A DNA stretch of 43,147 bases from an uncultured Megasphaera sp. (lineage in GTDB: Bacteria; Bacillota; Negativicutes; Veillonellales; Megasphaeraceae). The notes below the pieces were generated by a model. It searched no databases and was not told where the DNA came from. It saw only the letters and a list, made by a program, of their open reading frames with translations. The translations under genes were made by a program, and so were the position numbers. Where the stretch lies: positions 1-43,147 of the forward strand of contig CABQJB010000001.1 in NCBI GenBank assembly GCA_902464195.1. Direction: 5' to 3'. Shown piece by piece: positions 17,514 through 25,934 of this stretch (within the stretch, counting starts at the first letter, position 1; the number at the start of each line of letters is the position of its first letter).

Positions 17514-17909
17514 TTATCGACGTTTTCCCCTTGCGGCCTGGTCCGTCTGGTTCCCGTAAAGGATCCGTGACGGCGCTACCATGCCCAGTCGCTTCGTCGC
17601 GGTCGTATAAATTCGTTCCGGTGTTTCCAATTTGGAAATCTCGACGCGCAAAGCATCGTTTTCACGCTGCAGCTGCTGCGTCTCGCGCTTTACCTCCATA
17701 AGTTCACCACTCTGCTGATACGCCCAGGACGTCAGCAGGTTGGATACGATTACGATGGCCGCAATCATTCCAATCGGCAGCAGGACGTATGCCGCCCCCC
17801 GCCGGATAGCGTTTACGGCAGCCGTCCGCCATAAGGGTATGCTCTTGTCACCATGTATGTTCCCGGCCTTCCTCACCAGCATACGCAACACATCCATTTC
17901 CATGATCAT
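17514..17909 (-). CDS. ftsL: Cell division protein FtsL
   Basis: 131 residues with a short cytoplasmic part, one membrane helix at about 40-61 (YVLLPIGMIAAIVIVSNLL) and a heptad-patterned coiled coil at about 66-95 (VKRETQQLQRENDALRVEIS), then ERIYTTATKRLGMV, the usual C-terminal FtsL segment. It is a bitopic divisome protein that works with FtsQ and FtsB. Sequence identity in this family is always low, so the call rests on topology and the position right after rsmH. It starts 12 bp after rsmH without a clear SD, hinting at coupling. Confidence 0.85.
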   Translation of the reverse strand: MIMEMDVLRMLVRKAGNIHGDKSIPLWRTAAVNAIRRGAAYVLLPIGMIAAIVIVSNLLTSWAYQQSGELMEVKRETQQLQRENDALRVEISKLETPERIYTTATKRLGMVAPSRILYGNQTDQAARGKRR

Positions 17910-17921
17910 AGCTCGGCCCCG

Positions 17922-18854
17922 TTATTTACGGATGCCGACGCGGAGCTTCGCACTGCGGGCCCGCGGATTCGTATCCAGCTCTTCCTGCGACGGCAGGATG
18001 GGCTGGCGCTTCACTTTCAGGATAGCATGATGATGGCACGTACAAACCGGCATGTCCGGCGGGCAGATGCAATCTGTCGCCAAGAGCCTCAATGTCTGTT
18101 TGGCAATGCGGTCTTCCAGGGAATGGAAGGTAATGACGCACAGCCGTCCGCCCGGCTTCAGGCGCTGGGCAGCCTGTTCCAGGGAATCGTGAAGGATTCC
18201 CAGTTCATCATTGACTTCGATGCGGATGGCCTGGAACGTCCGCTTGGCCGGATGGGGTCCGTCCTTGCGGGCACCGGCCGGAATGGCCTTCTTGATGACC
18301 TGGACCAGTTCTTCCGTCCGTTCCAGGGGCTTTTCCCGCCGCGCTTCGACGATGAAAGCGGCAATGCGCTTGGCCCAGCGTTCTTCACCATAGGTCTTGA
18401 TGATGCGGTATAAGTCGGCCTGGCTGTAGCCATTGACGATATCGTAAGCACTTCGCTTCTGGTCACGGTCCATGCGCATGTCCAGGGGACCATCCTGCAT
18501 GTAGGAAAAGCCCCGTTCCGGCGTATCGAGCTGATAACTGGAGACGCCGAGGTCGAACATGACGCCGTCTACCCTTTCTATCCCCAATTCATCGAGCACG
18601 TCTGGCAGATAGCGGAAATTCCGCTGTACCAGGATGCGCCGGCAGGCCGTATCCTTCAGCCGTTCCGTCGCCGCTGCAATAGCATCCCGGTCCTGGTCGA
18701 GGCCGATGAGCGTTGCCTTAGGCGACAAGCGTTCGGCCAGCGCCCGGGAATGACCGCCGCCGCCGAGTGTACAATCGACATAGATTCCGTCAGGGTCGGT
18801 AATCAAGTTATCTATGGTTTCTTTACGAAGCACACTGACGTGATGAAAATTCAT
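17922..18854 (-). CDS. rsmH: 16S rRNA (cytosine1402-N4)-methyltransferase RsmH (MraW)
   Basis: 310 residues, full family length. It contains YVDCTLGGGGHSRALAE (SAM-binding motif I), FDLGVSSYQLD, and GPLDMRMD, all strongly conserved in MraW. It methylates N4 of C1402 in the ribosomal P site. The gene starts 8 bp after mraZ and precedes ftsL, the canonical dcw start. Confidence 0.97.
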   Translation of the reverse strand: MNFHHVSVLRKETIDNLITDPDGIYVDCTLGGGGHSRALAERLSPKATLIGLDQDRDAIAAATERLKDTACRRILVQRNFRYLPDVLDELGIERVDGVMFDLGVSSYQLDTPERGFSYMQDGPLDMRMDRDQKRSAYDIVNGYSQADLYRIIKTYGEERWAKRIAAFIVEARREKPLERTEELVQVIKKAIPAGARKDGPHPAKRTFQAIRIEVNDELGILHDSLEQAAQRLKPGGRLCVITFHSLEDRIAKQTLRLLATDCICPPDMPVCTCHHHAILKVKRQPILPSQEELDTNPRARSAKLRVGIRK

Positions 18855-18862
18855 AATTCCTC

Positions 18863-19303
18863 CTAAAAGTCCAAGTCCAGGGCGTCGTCGAGACTTTCTG
18901 CAATTTCCTCCATGACCGGTACGGTCTTGGCAGCATAGGCTTCATAAGCTTCTTTGCTCCAGATTTCGACCTTATCCCCTGTCCCCAGGACAGTCACATC
19001 CTTGACCAGCTTGGCATAGGCCCTCAATGTCGCCGGGATAAGGATGCGGCCTTGTTTATCGAATTCTACTTCGGCTGCACTGCCGAAGACAAACCGCTTG
19101 AAGGCGCGGACATTTTCCTTAGAAGCCCGGAGTTTCTTTAAACTGCCGGCCAAGCGCATCCACGCCTCCATCGTGTAGACAGAAAGGCAGCCTTCCAAAC
19201 CGCGGGTAACGACGAACTTTGGCCCCAGTTCGTCCCGAAATTTGACAGGCAAAATAACGCGACCTTTTGCATCGATGGTATGTTCATATTCACCCATAAA
19301 CAT
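18863..19303 (-). CDS. mraZ: Transcriptional regulator MraZ
   Basis: 146 residues from the ATG at 19303 (MFMGEYEHTIDAKGRVILPV), SD AAGGAG about 10 bp upstream; an ATG at 19297 is an alternative. It has two SpoVT-AbrB-like swapped-hairpin domains, each with the DAKGR(V/I)-type signature (DAKGRVILP near the N-terminus, DKQGRILIP in the second half). MraZ oligomerises and binds GTG-containing repeats upstream of its own operon. Four such repeats in 10-bp phase lie directly upstream (19321-19353). Confidence 0.96.
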   Translation of the reverse strand: MFMGEYEHTIDAKGRVILPVKFRDELGPKFVVTRGLEGCLSVYTMEAWMRLAGSLKKLRASKENVRAFKRFVFGSAAEVEFDKQGRILIPATLRAYAKLVKDVTVLGTGDKVEIWSKEAYEAYAAKTVPVMEEIAESLDDALDLDF

Positions 19304-19320
19304 AAGGCCGCAACTCCTTT

Positions 19321-19353
19321 CACTTTTCACCACATTTTACCACATTTCCACAC
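19321..19353 (-). promoter_or_regulatory. MraZ operator: four GTG boxes in exact 10-bp phase
   Basis: On the minus strand GTG begins at 19353, 19343, 19333 and 19323, within GTGTGGAAAT, GTGGTAAAAT, GTGGTGAAAA and GTGAAAGGAG. One helical turn between boxes puts them all on one DNA face, as expected for a ring-shaped multi-subunit MraZ. The boxes straddle the -10 hexamer and run up to the SD, which predicts autorepression. Confidence 0.8.
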
Positions 19354-19363
19354 GCCGTGACAA
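19334..19363 (-). promoter_or_regulatory. Promoter of the mraZ (dcw) operon
   Basis: Minus strand TTGTCA (19363-19358), 18-bp spacer, TAAAAT (19339-19334). The -10 lies between two MraZ GTG boxes. The promoter begins right after the T-run of the strong terminator at 19373-19422, so the dcw operon is isolated from upstream transcription. Confidence 0.7.
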
Positions 19364-19372
19364 CACAATGGT

Positions 19373-19422
19373 GAAAAAAAGAAGTTTTGCCTGAAAGATT
19401 CTTCTTTCAGACAAAACTTCTT
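19373..19422 (-). terminator. Very strong Rho-independent terminator upstream of mraZ
   Basis: A 20-bp stem: minus strand AAGAAGTTTTGTCTGAAAGA, AGAA loop, TCTTTCAGGCAAAACTTCTT, then a T-run. The one non-Watson-Crick position is U-G on the minus-strand RNA but C-A on the other, which supports action on minus-strand transcripts coming from gluQ. A run of nine G follows the stem on the plus strand. Confidence 0.88.
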
Positions 19423-19432
19423 GGGGGGGGGA

Positions 19433-19590
19433 TTCGTAGTTCGTGGCTCGTAGTCCGAGTTAAAAGTTTGCAGTTTGAAGTTTGTAGTGAATAGTTTTAA
19501 ATTTAAAGCCATCTTCTACAAACTCCGTACTACAAACTATAGAGAAAAGTAATCTCGCATGATGGCAGGAACCATCGTGCGCCTCCCCCC
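19433..19590 (+). repeat. Dispersed intergenic repeat, copy B
   Basis: Longest copy. It contains GTAGTTCGTGGCTCGTAGTC-like units, GTTTGCAGTTTGAAGTTTG, TTTTAAATTTAAAGCCATC, two ACAAACT units, and the terminal hairpin CGCATGATGG/CCATCGTGCG with one T-G pair. The hairpin sequence differs from copies A and C but pairing is kept. No reading frame of note is present. Confidence 0.65.
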
Positions 19591-19594
19591 CGGC

Positions 19595-19678
19595 GGGCCG
19601 CCCTTTGGGACGGCCCCTACGGAGCGGCCTGCGGCCTGCAAACTGCGGTCTGCGGGCCGCCCTTGGGGCGGCCCCTAC
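19595..19678. repeat. Twin GC-rich palindromes at the gluQ 3' end
   Basis: Two near-identical units: GGGCCGCCC-TTT-GGGACGGCCCC at 19595-19617 and GGGCCGCCC-TTG-GGGCGGCCCC at 19654-19675, both followed by TAC. Each folds to a 9-bp GC hairpin. The segment between them holds CGGCCTGCGGCCTGC and GCGGTCTGCGG repeats. The second unit directly abuts the gluQ stop codon, so it is the first structure in the gluQ 3' UTR. REP-like; no T-run. Confidence 0.6.
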
Positions 19679-20598
19679 AGCATTTTTACGACGATAGGCT
19701 CGGTGCGCAATCGGTGGAAATCGCAGTGCCGGACGAGTTCGTCCCGGCTGTAGCGGCGCTGTTCCGGCACCAGGCCGCCGGCGTAGGCCAGGTAGGACAA
19801 GATGTCTTCTGCCGTAAGGCCCCGTTCCCGCAGAGAGCGGATGGTGATGCCGTGCTGGCGCTTGGACAGGCGGTTCCCGTCTTCATCGACGAGCATGGGC
19901 ACGTGGGTGTATACGGGTGGCGTATAACCCAACGTTTCCATGAGCCATATCTGCTGGGCCGTCGACGATAACAGGTCTTCGCCGCGCAGGACATGGGTGA
20001 TGGCCATGGCCCCGTCGTCGACGGAAACGGCCAGCTGATAGGCGTACATATCGTCGGCCCGGCGGACGACGAAGTCACCGCAGCAGCGCGTCAGGTCTTC
20101 GTGGAAGGTCCCGTAGATGCCATCTGTAAAGGAAATGGTCCGTTCCGGCACGTGGACCCGCCACGATGGCTTCTTGGTCATCTGCTTTCGCTGGGCTTCG
20201 CTCAGGCCGTAGCAATGGCCATCGTAGACGATATGCTCACCGGCATGAGGAGCACCGACGGCCTGCAAGCGGGCGCGGCTGCAATAACAGGGATACAAAA
20301 GGCCGGCGTCTTTGAGTTTATCCAGGGCCGCTTCATAGCGGTCGTATCGTTCCTGCTGGATGTACGGCCCGTAAGGCCCGCCTATATCAGGCCCTTCATC
20401 CCAATCGAGGCCCAGCCAGTGCAGGTCTTCCATGAGGGCCCGGGTAAAGGCCGGTTTCGACCGCTGTTCATCGATATCTTCGATCCGCAGAACCAAGGTC
20501 CCGCCGGCCTGGCGCACTTGCAGCCAGGCCAGGAAGGCCGACCAGACATTGCCCAAATGGATATAGCCTGTCGGGCTCGGCGCAAAACGTCCGCGCAT
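19675..20598 (-). CDS. gluQ: Glutamyl-queuosine tRNA(Asp) synthetase
   Basis: 307 residues from the ATG at 20598 (SD AGGA 10 bp upstream; a GTG at 20607 is also in frame). It is a catalytic-domain-only paralogue of GluRS: HIGH-type motif in FAPSPTGYIHLGN, KMSKS-type RLSKR near residue 240, and a zinc-type YPCYCSRARLQ...HCYG segment, but no anticodon-binding domain. Length equals E. coli GluQ-RS (about 300). It attaches glutamate to the cyclopentenediol of queuosine at position 34 of tRNA(Asp), without using the aminoacyl end. It starts 13 bp after the M16 peptidase gene. The gene ties in with queD/queE/queT/queF elsewhere in the window. Confidence 0.9.
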   Translation of the reverse strand: MRGRFAPSPTGYIHLGNVWSAFLAWLQVRQAGGTLVLRIEDIDEQRSKPAFTRALMEDLHWLGLDWDEGPDIGGPYGPYIQQERYDRYEAALDKLKDAGLLYPCYCSRARLQAVGAPHAGEHIVYDGHCYGLSEAQRKQMTKKPSWRVHVPERTISFTDGIYGTFHEDLTRCCGDFVVRRADDMYAYQLAVSVDDGAMAITHVLRGEDLLSSTAQQIWLMETLGYTPPVYTHVPMLVDEDGNRLSKRQHGITIRSLRERGLTAEDILSYLAYAGGLVPEQRRYSRDELVRHCDFHRLRTEPIVVKML

Positions 20599-20610
20599 AA
20601 TACTCACATC

Positions 20611-23532
20611 CTAATCGGGCAGCGAAATGAGGCTGGTGAACAAGTCCTTCGCTTCGCGTATCTTGGCTTCACTGCCCATGACGCAGATATTATCATCGGC
20701 CATGACGGTGCGGATGCGCGGTGCCAGGGCCCGGATGTCGGCCGCTGTCGTCGCCAGCAGCTGATCCCGGCGCTGCTGAGCGATGGCATCGGTCGTTCCC
20801 GTGAAATACCGGGTCATGGCCTTGGCCCCTCTCAGGGACGGCGTCAAGGGGATGTCGACGCGGCTCAAAGTCCCGATGACGTACTTCGTCATTTCCCGGT
20901 CCGATACGTCGAAGGATTCCAGATAATCCGCCAGGGCATCGTAAGCTTCGACACTGGAGCGGAGGTTGGGGTCGCGGTACGAGCAGAAGACCATGTCGCC
21001 GTTGTCATAGAAACGGGTAAAGGCGCCGTACGCCCCGCCTTGGACGCGGATCTTCGTCCACAAGTAACCGTACTGGAGGATCGTATCGAGAACCATGAGC
21101 GAGCCATTATAATCGTAACCGTGGCTGCGGAAGTTGCCGCCTTTAGCGACATACTGGACGGTACCACTAGTCATGATGCCTTCATTCTTTTGAGACAGGC
21201 CGAAATCGCACAATCCCTGGGGCTTTTCGCCCTGCGGCAGGGCCGTAATCCACGACGGTACGACGACTTTCGCCGTCTGCCAATCGTCCCGGCTGGCCGT
21301 CACTTCCAGGGTCAGGGCCGAACGGGTAAAGATTTTCTTCATGACTGCAGCGAGTTTGGCGCCGATTTCTTCGGCATCCGTATGGATGCGGCGGGCGATG
21401 TCAGTAATGAATTCGTAGTACGACAATTCCCCGGCATCGCAGAAGGCTTCTACTGGCGAAACATAGGACAAGACGCGGTGCATGACAATCGTATGGCCCC
21501 GGCGGAATGCGTCCATATCCCAGCCGGACTTCGTTTCTTCCACGAGTTCGACCAGGCGGTCCTTATTGGTGAAGACCGTATGCAGGGAGATTTCCTTCAA
21601 CAAATCGACGAGTTTGTCCAGGTTCTGCGTCAGGCCTTTGGCCTTGAAGCGGAAGACCGGCATGTAGTCCTTGTTGTCCGTCCGGTTCGAAAAGGCCGAT
21701 ACACTGTAGTCGATGCCGCCAGTATACAAGTCGATGAGCGAAGCGATTTCCCCATACGTGTGGTCTGTCGTATCCATATCGCCAATAAGGTCGCTCAGCA
21801 GGTAGACATAGGAAATTTCTTCCCGTGTCAGGCCGTGGAGGTCGAAATAGGCATTGACATAGGTAATGCCATTCGTTTCATCCGGAACGTAGCAGACCGG
21901 GACGCCGTCTGCATCGAGCTTTTCCATGACGATCGTATCGGTTTTCTTTTCCAGGTCATCCCGTGTCAGGGTCGGAATCGTTTCCAGAGCTTCCGGCGAA
22001 TCCGGCGTAGCCTGCCGCTTCTGCAGGGCCTGGGAATCAGCTACGATGGCGTCGATTTCTTCTTTGGAGAGAGACGCCTTATAAGCAGCCAGCTTGTCGG
22101 CCAGGGCCTTATCATGCCGTTCGGTCAGACCCGGTTCCGGAACTAAAGAGACGAGAGCATAATAAGGATTGTCGAGAATGTATTTCTGGATGAGGCCTTC
22201 AAAATAGCCATTGTCGATACCGCGGCGCAACACGTCCAGGGAACCTTCATAGGACAAGGCAGCCAGAGGGTCCATATCGTAGAGCCACGTATCCATGCAG
22301 CGGATGCCGTAGATGAGGCCCTTCGGGCGTCCGACGAAATCGGCTTCGCGCAGGATGAATTCCGTCCGGTTCAAGGCGCCTGTGAGCAGGGTCTTGTCCA
22401 GGCCGTCGCGGACCATGCCGCTGAGGACGTCGCGGACGATAGGCAGGATCTTGTCCTGTTTATCCGGGTCCGAGCCATTGACGGAAATGCCCCACAAGGG
22501 CTGCAGGAGACCATCCTGGAAGTCACCGGAAATATCCTTGCCCAGACCGGCGTCGACCAGGGCTTTCTTCAGCGGCGCTGCCGGCGACTGCAGGAGGACG
22601 TAAGTCAAAACTTTGAAGGCCATGGCCACTGTCGGATCCAGGGCATCGTCGATGACATAGGTCAGGCTGTGCAGTGTCTTATGGTCCGTCTTTTCCCCCG
22701 TGGCAATGCCGTAAGGGTAGGTCTTGACCTGGCTGCCCGGGCATGCCTGGCGGCCGATGGCCGAATCAATCGTTTCGACATGGAACTGGCTCAGGTATTC
22801 ATCATCGATGAAGGCCAGGGTCTGGTCGATATCCATATCGCCGTAGAGGAAGATGTAACTGTTCGACGGATGGTAATATTTAGCGTGGAAAGCGGCAAAG
22901 CCTTCTTGCGTCAAGTTCGGGATGTCGTCAGGGTTGCCGCCCGATTCGACGCCATACGTCGTGTCCGGGAAGAGCGTATCCATGACGTGCCGTTCCATCT
23001 GCGAATCCGGTGACGAGAAGACGCCTTTCATTTCGTTGTAGACGACGCCACGATAAGTCAATTCATCGTCAGCCGAGTCGAGATGATAATGCCATCCTTC
23101 CTGCATGAGGACCTGTTTGTCCTTGATCATGTTCGGGAAGAAGACGGCATCGAGATAGACGTCCATGAGGTTCTTGAAATCAGCAGCGTTGCGGCTGGCT
23201 ACGGGATACATGGTCTTGTCCGGGAAGGTCATGGCGTTGAGGAAGGTGTTGAGGGATCCCTTCACCAATTCGACAAAGGGTTCCTTGAGAGGGAACTTAC
23301 GCGAGCCGCAGAGCGTCGAATGTTCGCAGATATGGGGCACGCCGGTACTGTCCGACGGCGTCGTCCGGAAAGAAATGGAAAAGACTTTATTGTCGTCGTC
23401 ATTCTGGATATATAACAGGCGGGCACCGGACTGGATGTGGTGCAGCTCATAGGCCTGGCTGTGCAGTTCCGGTACGTAACGGGACCGGTCGACGGCAAAG
23501 CCATGGATCATCTGTTTTTCTTGTAACTTCAT
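20611..23532 (-). CDS. M16C zinc metallopeptidase (PreP/falcilysin-like)
   Basis: 973 residues, typical for presequence-protease-like oligopeptidases. The inverted zinc motif HICEH is at 67-71, followed by STLCGSRKFP, and the third ligand lies in VVYNEMKG (E167). Four M16 domains in one chain form a closed chamber that degrades peptides. No signal peptide is seen, so it is probably cytoplasmic. SD AAGGAG is 7 bp before the ATG. It is co-directional with gluQ after 13 bp and with the HAD gene 46 bp upstream; a TATAAT-like sequence in that gap may be a promoter but its -35 is unclear. Confidence 0.92.
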   Translation of the reverse strand: MKLQEKQMIHGFAVDRSRYVPELHSQAYELHHIQSGARLLYIQNDDDNKVFSISFRTTPSDSTGVPHICEHSTLCGSRKFPLKEPFVELVKGSLNTFLNAMTFPDKTMYPVASRNAADFKNLMDVYLDAVFFPNMIKDKQVLMQEGWHYHLDSADDELTYRGVVYNEMKGVFSSPDSQMERHVMDTLFPDTTYGVESGGNPDDIPNLTQEGFAAFHAKYYHPSNSYIFLYGDMDIDQTLAFIDDEYLSQFHVETIDSAIGRQACPGSQVKTYPYGIATGEKTDHKTLHSLTYVIDDALDPTVAMAFKVLTYVLLQSPAAPLKKALVDAGLGKDISGDFQDGLLQPLWGISVNGSDPDKQDKILPIVRDVLSGMVRDGLDKTLLTGALNRTEFILREADFVGRPKGLIYGIRCMDTWLYDMDPLAALSYEGSLDVLRRGIDNGYFEGLIQKYILDNPYYALVSLVPEPGLTERHDKALADKLAAYKASLSKEEIDAIVADSQALQKRQATPDSPEALETIPTLTRDDLEKKTDTIVMEKLDADGVPVCYVPDETNGITYVNAYFDLHGLTREEISYVYLLSDLIGDMDTTDHTYGEIASLIDLYTGGIDYSVSAFSNRTDNKDYMPVFRFKAKGLTQNLDKLVDLLKEISLHTVFTNKDRLVELVEETKSGWDMDAFRRGHTIVMHRVLSYVSPVEAFCDAGELSYYEFITDIARRIHTDAEEIGAKLAAVMKKIFTRSALTLEVTASRDDWQTAKVVVPSWITALPQGEKPQGLCDFGLSQKNEGIMTSGTVQYVAKGGNFRSHGYDYNGSLMVLDTILQYGYLWTKIRVQGGAYGAFTRFYDNGDMVFCSYRDPNLRSSVEAYDALADYLESFDVSDREMTKYVIGTLSRVDIPLTPSLRGAKAMTRYFTGTTDAIAQQRRDQLLATTAADIRALAPRIRTVMADDNICVMGSEAKIREAKDLFTSLISLPD

Positions 23533-23578
23533 AAAAATGCTCCTTCATCACTTATTATATAATGTATTATAGCTAGTA

Positions 23579-24226
23579 CTATGCTTGCAAAAGTAATCGC
23601 TTCAAATCCCCTACGGTCGCTGCCGTGTAATCGGGCTGGAAGGCCTTCCGTTCCGCTTCGTCGCCATAGCCATAGGTAACATAGATAACGGGCAGGCCCA
23701 GTTCGTGGGCGCCGATGATGTCGAAGCGGCGGTCGCCGACCATGACGGCGTCGCCTTTTCCCACCGGTCCCAGGCCAGCTAGGATGCGCCGCATGACGTC
23801 AGCCTTGGTATCGGTACCGCCGACAGCCGGCCCGGCAATGGCTTCCACATAGGGAGCGATGCCGAACTTCTGGCAAATCGCCTCGGCATGGACCTGGGGT
23901 TTGGAGGTCGCGACGAACGAGCGGATGCCCGCTTCCTTCATGGCCTTGAGCATGGGCACGATGCCATCAAAAGCCCGGTTCTCGAACTTGCCGATCGTGC
24001 TGTAGCGTTCCTGGAAATAGGCATAAGTCTGGCGGGCCTTTTCCGTCGAAAAACCATAGACGTCTTCAAAGGTCGTCAACAGCGGCGGCCCGACGATGGT
24101 ATGCTGATCCAGACGGCCTTCCGTCGATTCCCCCATCTGTTCCAGGGCATAGGCTACGGACTTGATGATGCCTTCTTTGGAATCGGTCAAGGTCCCGTCG
24201 AGATCGAATAAAACGTATTTATACAT
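23579..24226 (-). CDS. HAD superfamily IA phosphatase (phosphoglycolate phosphatase-like)
   Basis: 215 residues. Motif I FDLDGTLTDS (D7, D9), motif II ATSKP, lysine and the late motif MVGDRRFDIIGAHELGLP are intact; a helical cap follows motif I. Members of this branch hydrolyse phosphoglycolate, nucleotides or pyrophosphate, so the substrate is open. SD AGGAG. A promoter at 24269-24297 drives it, and the M16 and gluQ genes may follow on the same transcript. Confidence 0.85.
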   Translation of the reverse strand: MYKYVLFDLDGTLTDSKEGIIKSVAYALEQMGESTEGRLDQHTIVGPPLLTTFEDVYGFSTEKARQTYAYFQERYSTIGKFENRAFDGIVPMLKAMKEAGIRSFVATSKPQVHAEAICQKFGIAPYVEAIAGPAVGGTDTKADVMRRILAGLGPVGKGDAVMVGDRRFDIIGAHELGLPVIYVTYGYGDEAERKAFQPDYTAATVGDLKRLLLQA

Positions 24227-24268
24227 GTAACTTCTCCTGTAAAACTATACTTATTGTGTACCCTATCT

Positions 24269-24297
24269 ATTTTAGCTTGCTTTGCCAATATTTGCAA
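24269..24297 (-). promoter_or_regulatory. Promoter of the HAD phosphatase gene
   Basis: Minus strand TTGCAA (24297-24292), 17-bp spacer, TAAAAT (24274-24269). It lies about 43 bp before the start codon in a 203-bp AT-rich divergent intergenic region; the other promoter there faces the aldehyde dehydrogenase. Confidence 0.6.
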
Positions 24298-24337
24298 TCA
24301 TTTATACAGGGCAAAGACCGTGAAAAAATTCTCATTG

Positions 24338-24367
24338 TTGACCTTTTTACTACACTTATGATATAAT
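24338..24367 (+). promoter_or_regulatory. Promoter of the aldehyde dehydrogenase gene
   Basis: TTGACC, 18-bp spacer, TATAAT. The predicted start near 24374 leaves a 55-nt leader. No clear operator palindrome was seen in the region. Confidence 0.75.
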
Positions 24368-24429
24368 GATGTCACATTAACAAATAATCATTTTTTCTTA
24401 TGTTCATTGCGTAGAAAGGAAGTGTCTTG

Positions 24430-25908
24430 ATGAAAAACGTCATCCGCCCCTCTTACGATTTATATATTAATGGCCGCTGGGTCCCGTCCAGCGACGGTTC
24501 TACCTTTAAAGCCATCAACCCGGCTAACGGTGAAGTCCTGTCGGTCTGTGCCGAAGCAACGCAGGACGATGTCAACGCCGCCGTCCGCGCCGCCCAGGCC
24601 GCCTTCCCGGCCTGGAAAAAGGTGTCACCCCAAAAACGGCAATCCATCCTCCTGAAAATTGCCGACATCATCGAAAAGAACGCCGACACGCTGGCCCTCA
24701 TCGAAACATTGGACAATGGCAAGCCCATCCGGGAAACGAAGGCTGTCGACATCCCGGCAGCTGCCGACCATTTCCGCTACTTCGCCGGCGTCGTCCGCAG
24801 CGAAGACGGCCGGGCATCGACGCTGGACGACCATACGCTGAGTCCGGTCATCCATGAACCGATCGGTGTTGTCGGCCAGATTATCCCGTGGAACTTCCCC
24901 TTCCTCATGGCCGCCTGGAAGCTGGCACCGGCCCTGGCCGCCGGCTGTACGATTATCCTCAAGCCATCGAGTACGACGTCCCTCAGCGTCCTGGAACTGA
25001 TGCACCTCCTGGAAGGCGTCCTGCCTGACGGCGTCGTCAACGTCATCACCGGCAAAGGCTCCCGGTCGGGCCAGTACATCCTCGACCATCCGGATATCCA
25101 GAAGCTGGCCTTCACGGGCTCTACGGAAATCGGCCGCGACGTCTACAAAGCGGCTCAGGAAAAACTCATCCCGGCGACATTGGAACTGGGCGGCAAATCG
25201 GCGAACATCTTCTTCGACGACTGCGACTGGGACATGGCCATGGACGGCGCTCAGCTGGGCATCCTCTTCAACCAGGGCCAGGTCTGCTGTGCCGGTTCCC
25301 GCATCTTTGTCCAGAAAGGGATCTACGATAAATTCGTCGCTGAACTGGCCGAACGCTTCAACCGCGTCAAAGTCGGCCTGCCCTGGCTGGAAGACACGCA
25401 GATGGGCGCCCAGATTGACGGCCGTCAGGTCGAAAAAATCCTCAGCTACATCGAAATCGGCAAACAGGAAGGAGCCCGCCTGGTCTGCGGCGGCGAAAAG
25501 GCAACCGCCGGTGGCCTCGACAAGGGCAATTTCATCAAGCCGACGATTTTCGCCGACGTCACCAACGACATGCGCATCGCCCAGGAAGAAATCTTCGGCC
25601 CTGTCGTCTGCATCCTGCCTTTTGAAACGGAAGACGAAGTCATCGCCCTGGCCAATGCCAGCGAATACGGCTTAGGCGGCGCCGTCTGGACGCGCGACAT
25701 CAACCGGGCCCTGCGCGTAGCCAAAGGCGTCGAAACGGGCCGCATGTGGGTCAACACCTATAATGCCCTGCCGGCCGGCGCTCCCTTCGGCGGCTATAAG
25801 CTGTCCGGCATCGGCCGCGAAACGGACAAGACGACCATGCGCCATTACATGCAGACCAAGAATATCTTCATCAACCTCTCGGAAAAACCGAGCGGCTTAT
25901 ACGAATAA
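24430..25908 (+). CDS. NAD(P)-dependent aldehyde dehydrogenase
   Basis: 492 residues from the ATG at 24430 (SD GGAAG; a TTG just upstream is also in frame). ALDH superfamily: IIPWNFP with N155, K178 in ILKPSS, general base E252 in ELGG, and the nucleophile C286 in GQVCCAGSR. The C-terminal EEIFGPV and PFGGYKLSGIGRE motifs are intact. It oxidises an aldehyde to the acid; the sequence fits the broad betaine/medium-chain aldehyde group, and the substrate is not determinable. A 42-residue peptide gene follows after 26 bp. Confidence 0.9.
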   Translation: MKNVIRPSYDLYINGRWVPSSDGSTFKAINPANGEVLSVCAEATQDDVNAAVRAAQAAFPAWKKVSPQKRQSILLKIADIIEKNADTLALIETLDNGKPIRETKAVDIPAAADHFRYFAGVVRSEDGRASTLDDHTLSPVIHEPIGVVGQIIPWNFPFLMAAWKLAPALAAGCTIILKPSSTTSLSVLELMHLLEGVLPDGVVNVITGKGSRSGQYILDHPDIQKLAFTGSTEIGRDVYKAAQEKLIPATLELGGKSANIFFDDCDWDMAMDGAQLGILFNQGQVCCAGSRIFVQKGIYDKFVAELAERFNRVKVGLPWLEDTQMGAQIDGRQVEKILSYIEIGKQEGARLVCGGEKATAGGLDKGNFIKPTIFADVTNDMRIAQEEIFGPVVCILPFETEDEVIALANASEYGLGGAVWTRDINRALRVAKGVETGRMWVNTYNALPAGAPFGGYKLSGIGRETDKTTMRHYMQTKNIFINLSEKPSGLYE

Positions 25909-25934
25909 GCAATCACGAAAGGACACTTCCCCCT

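Noticed and set aside
19993..22146. Very long open frame on the plus strand opposite the M16 peptidase gene
   Set aside because: It has no start signals or family features and mirrors the codon bias of the true gene, whose zinc motif and full-length domains are intact.
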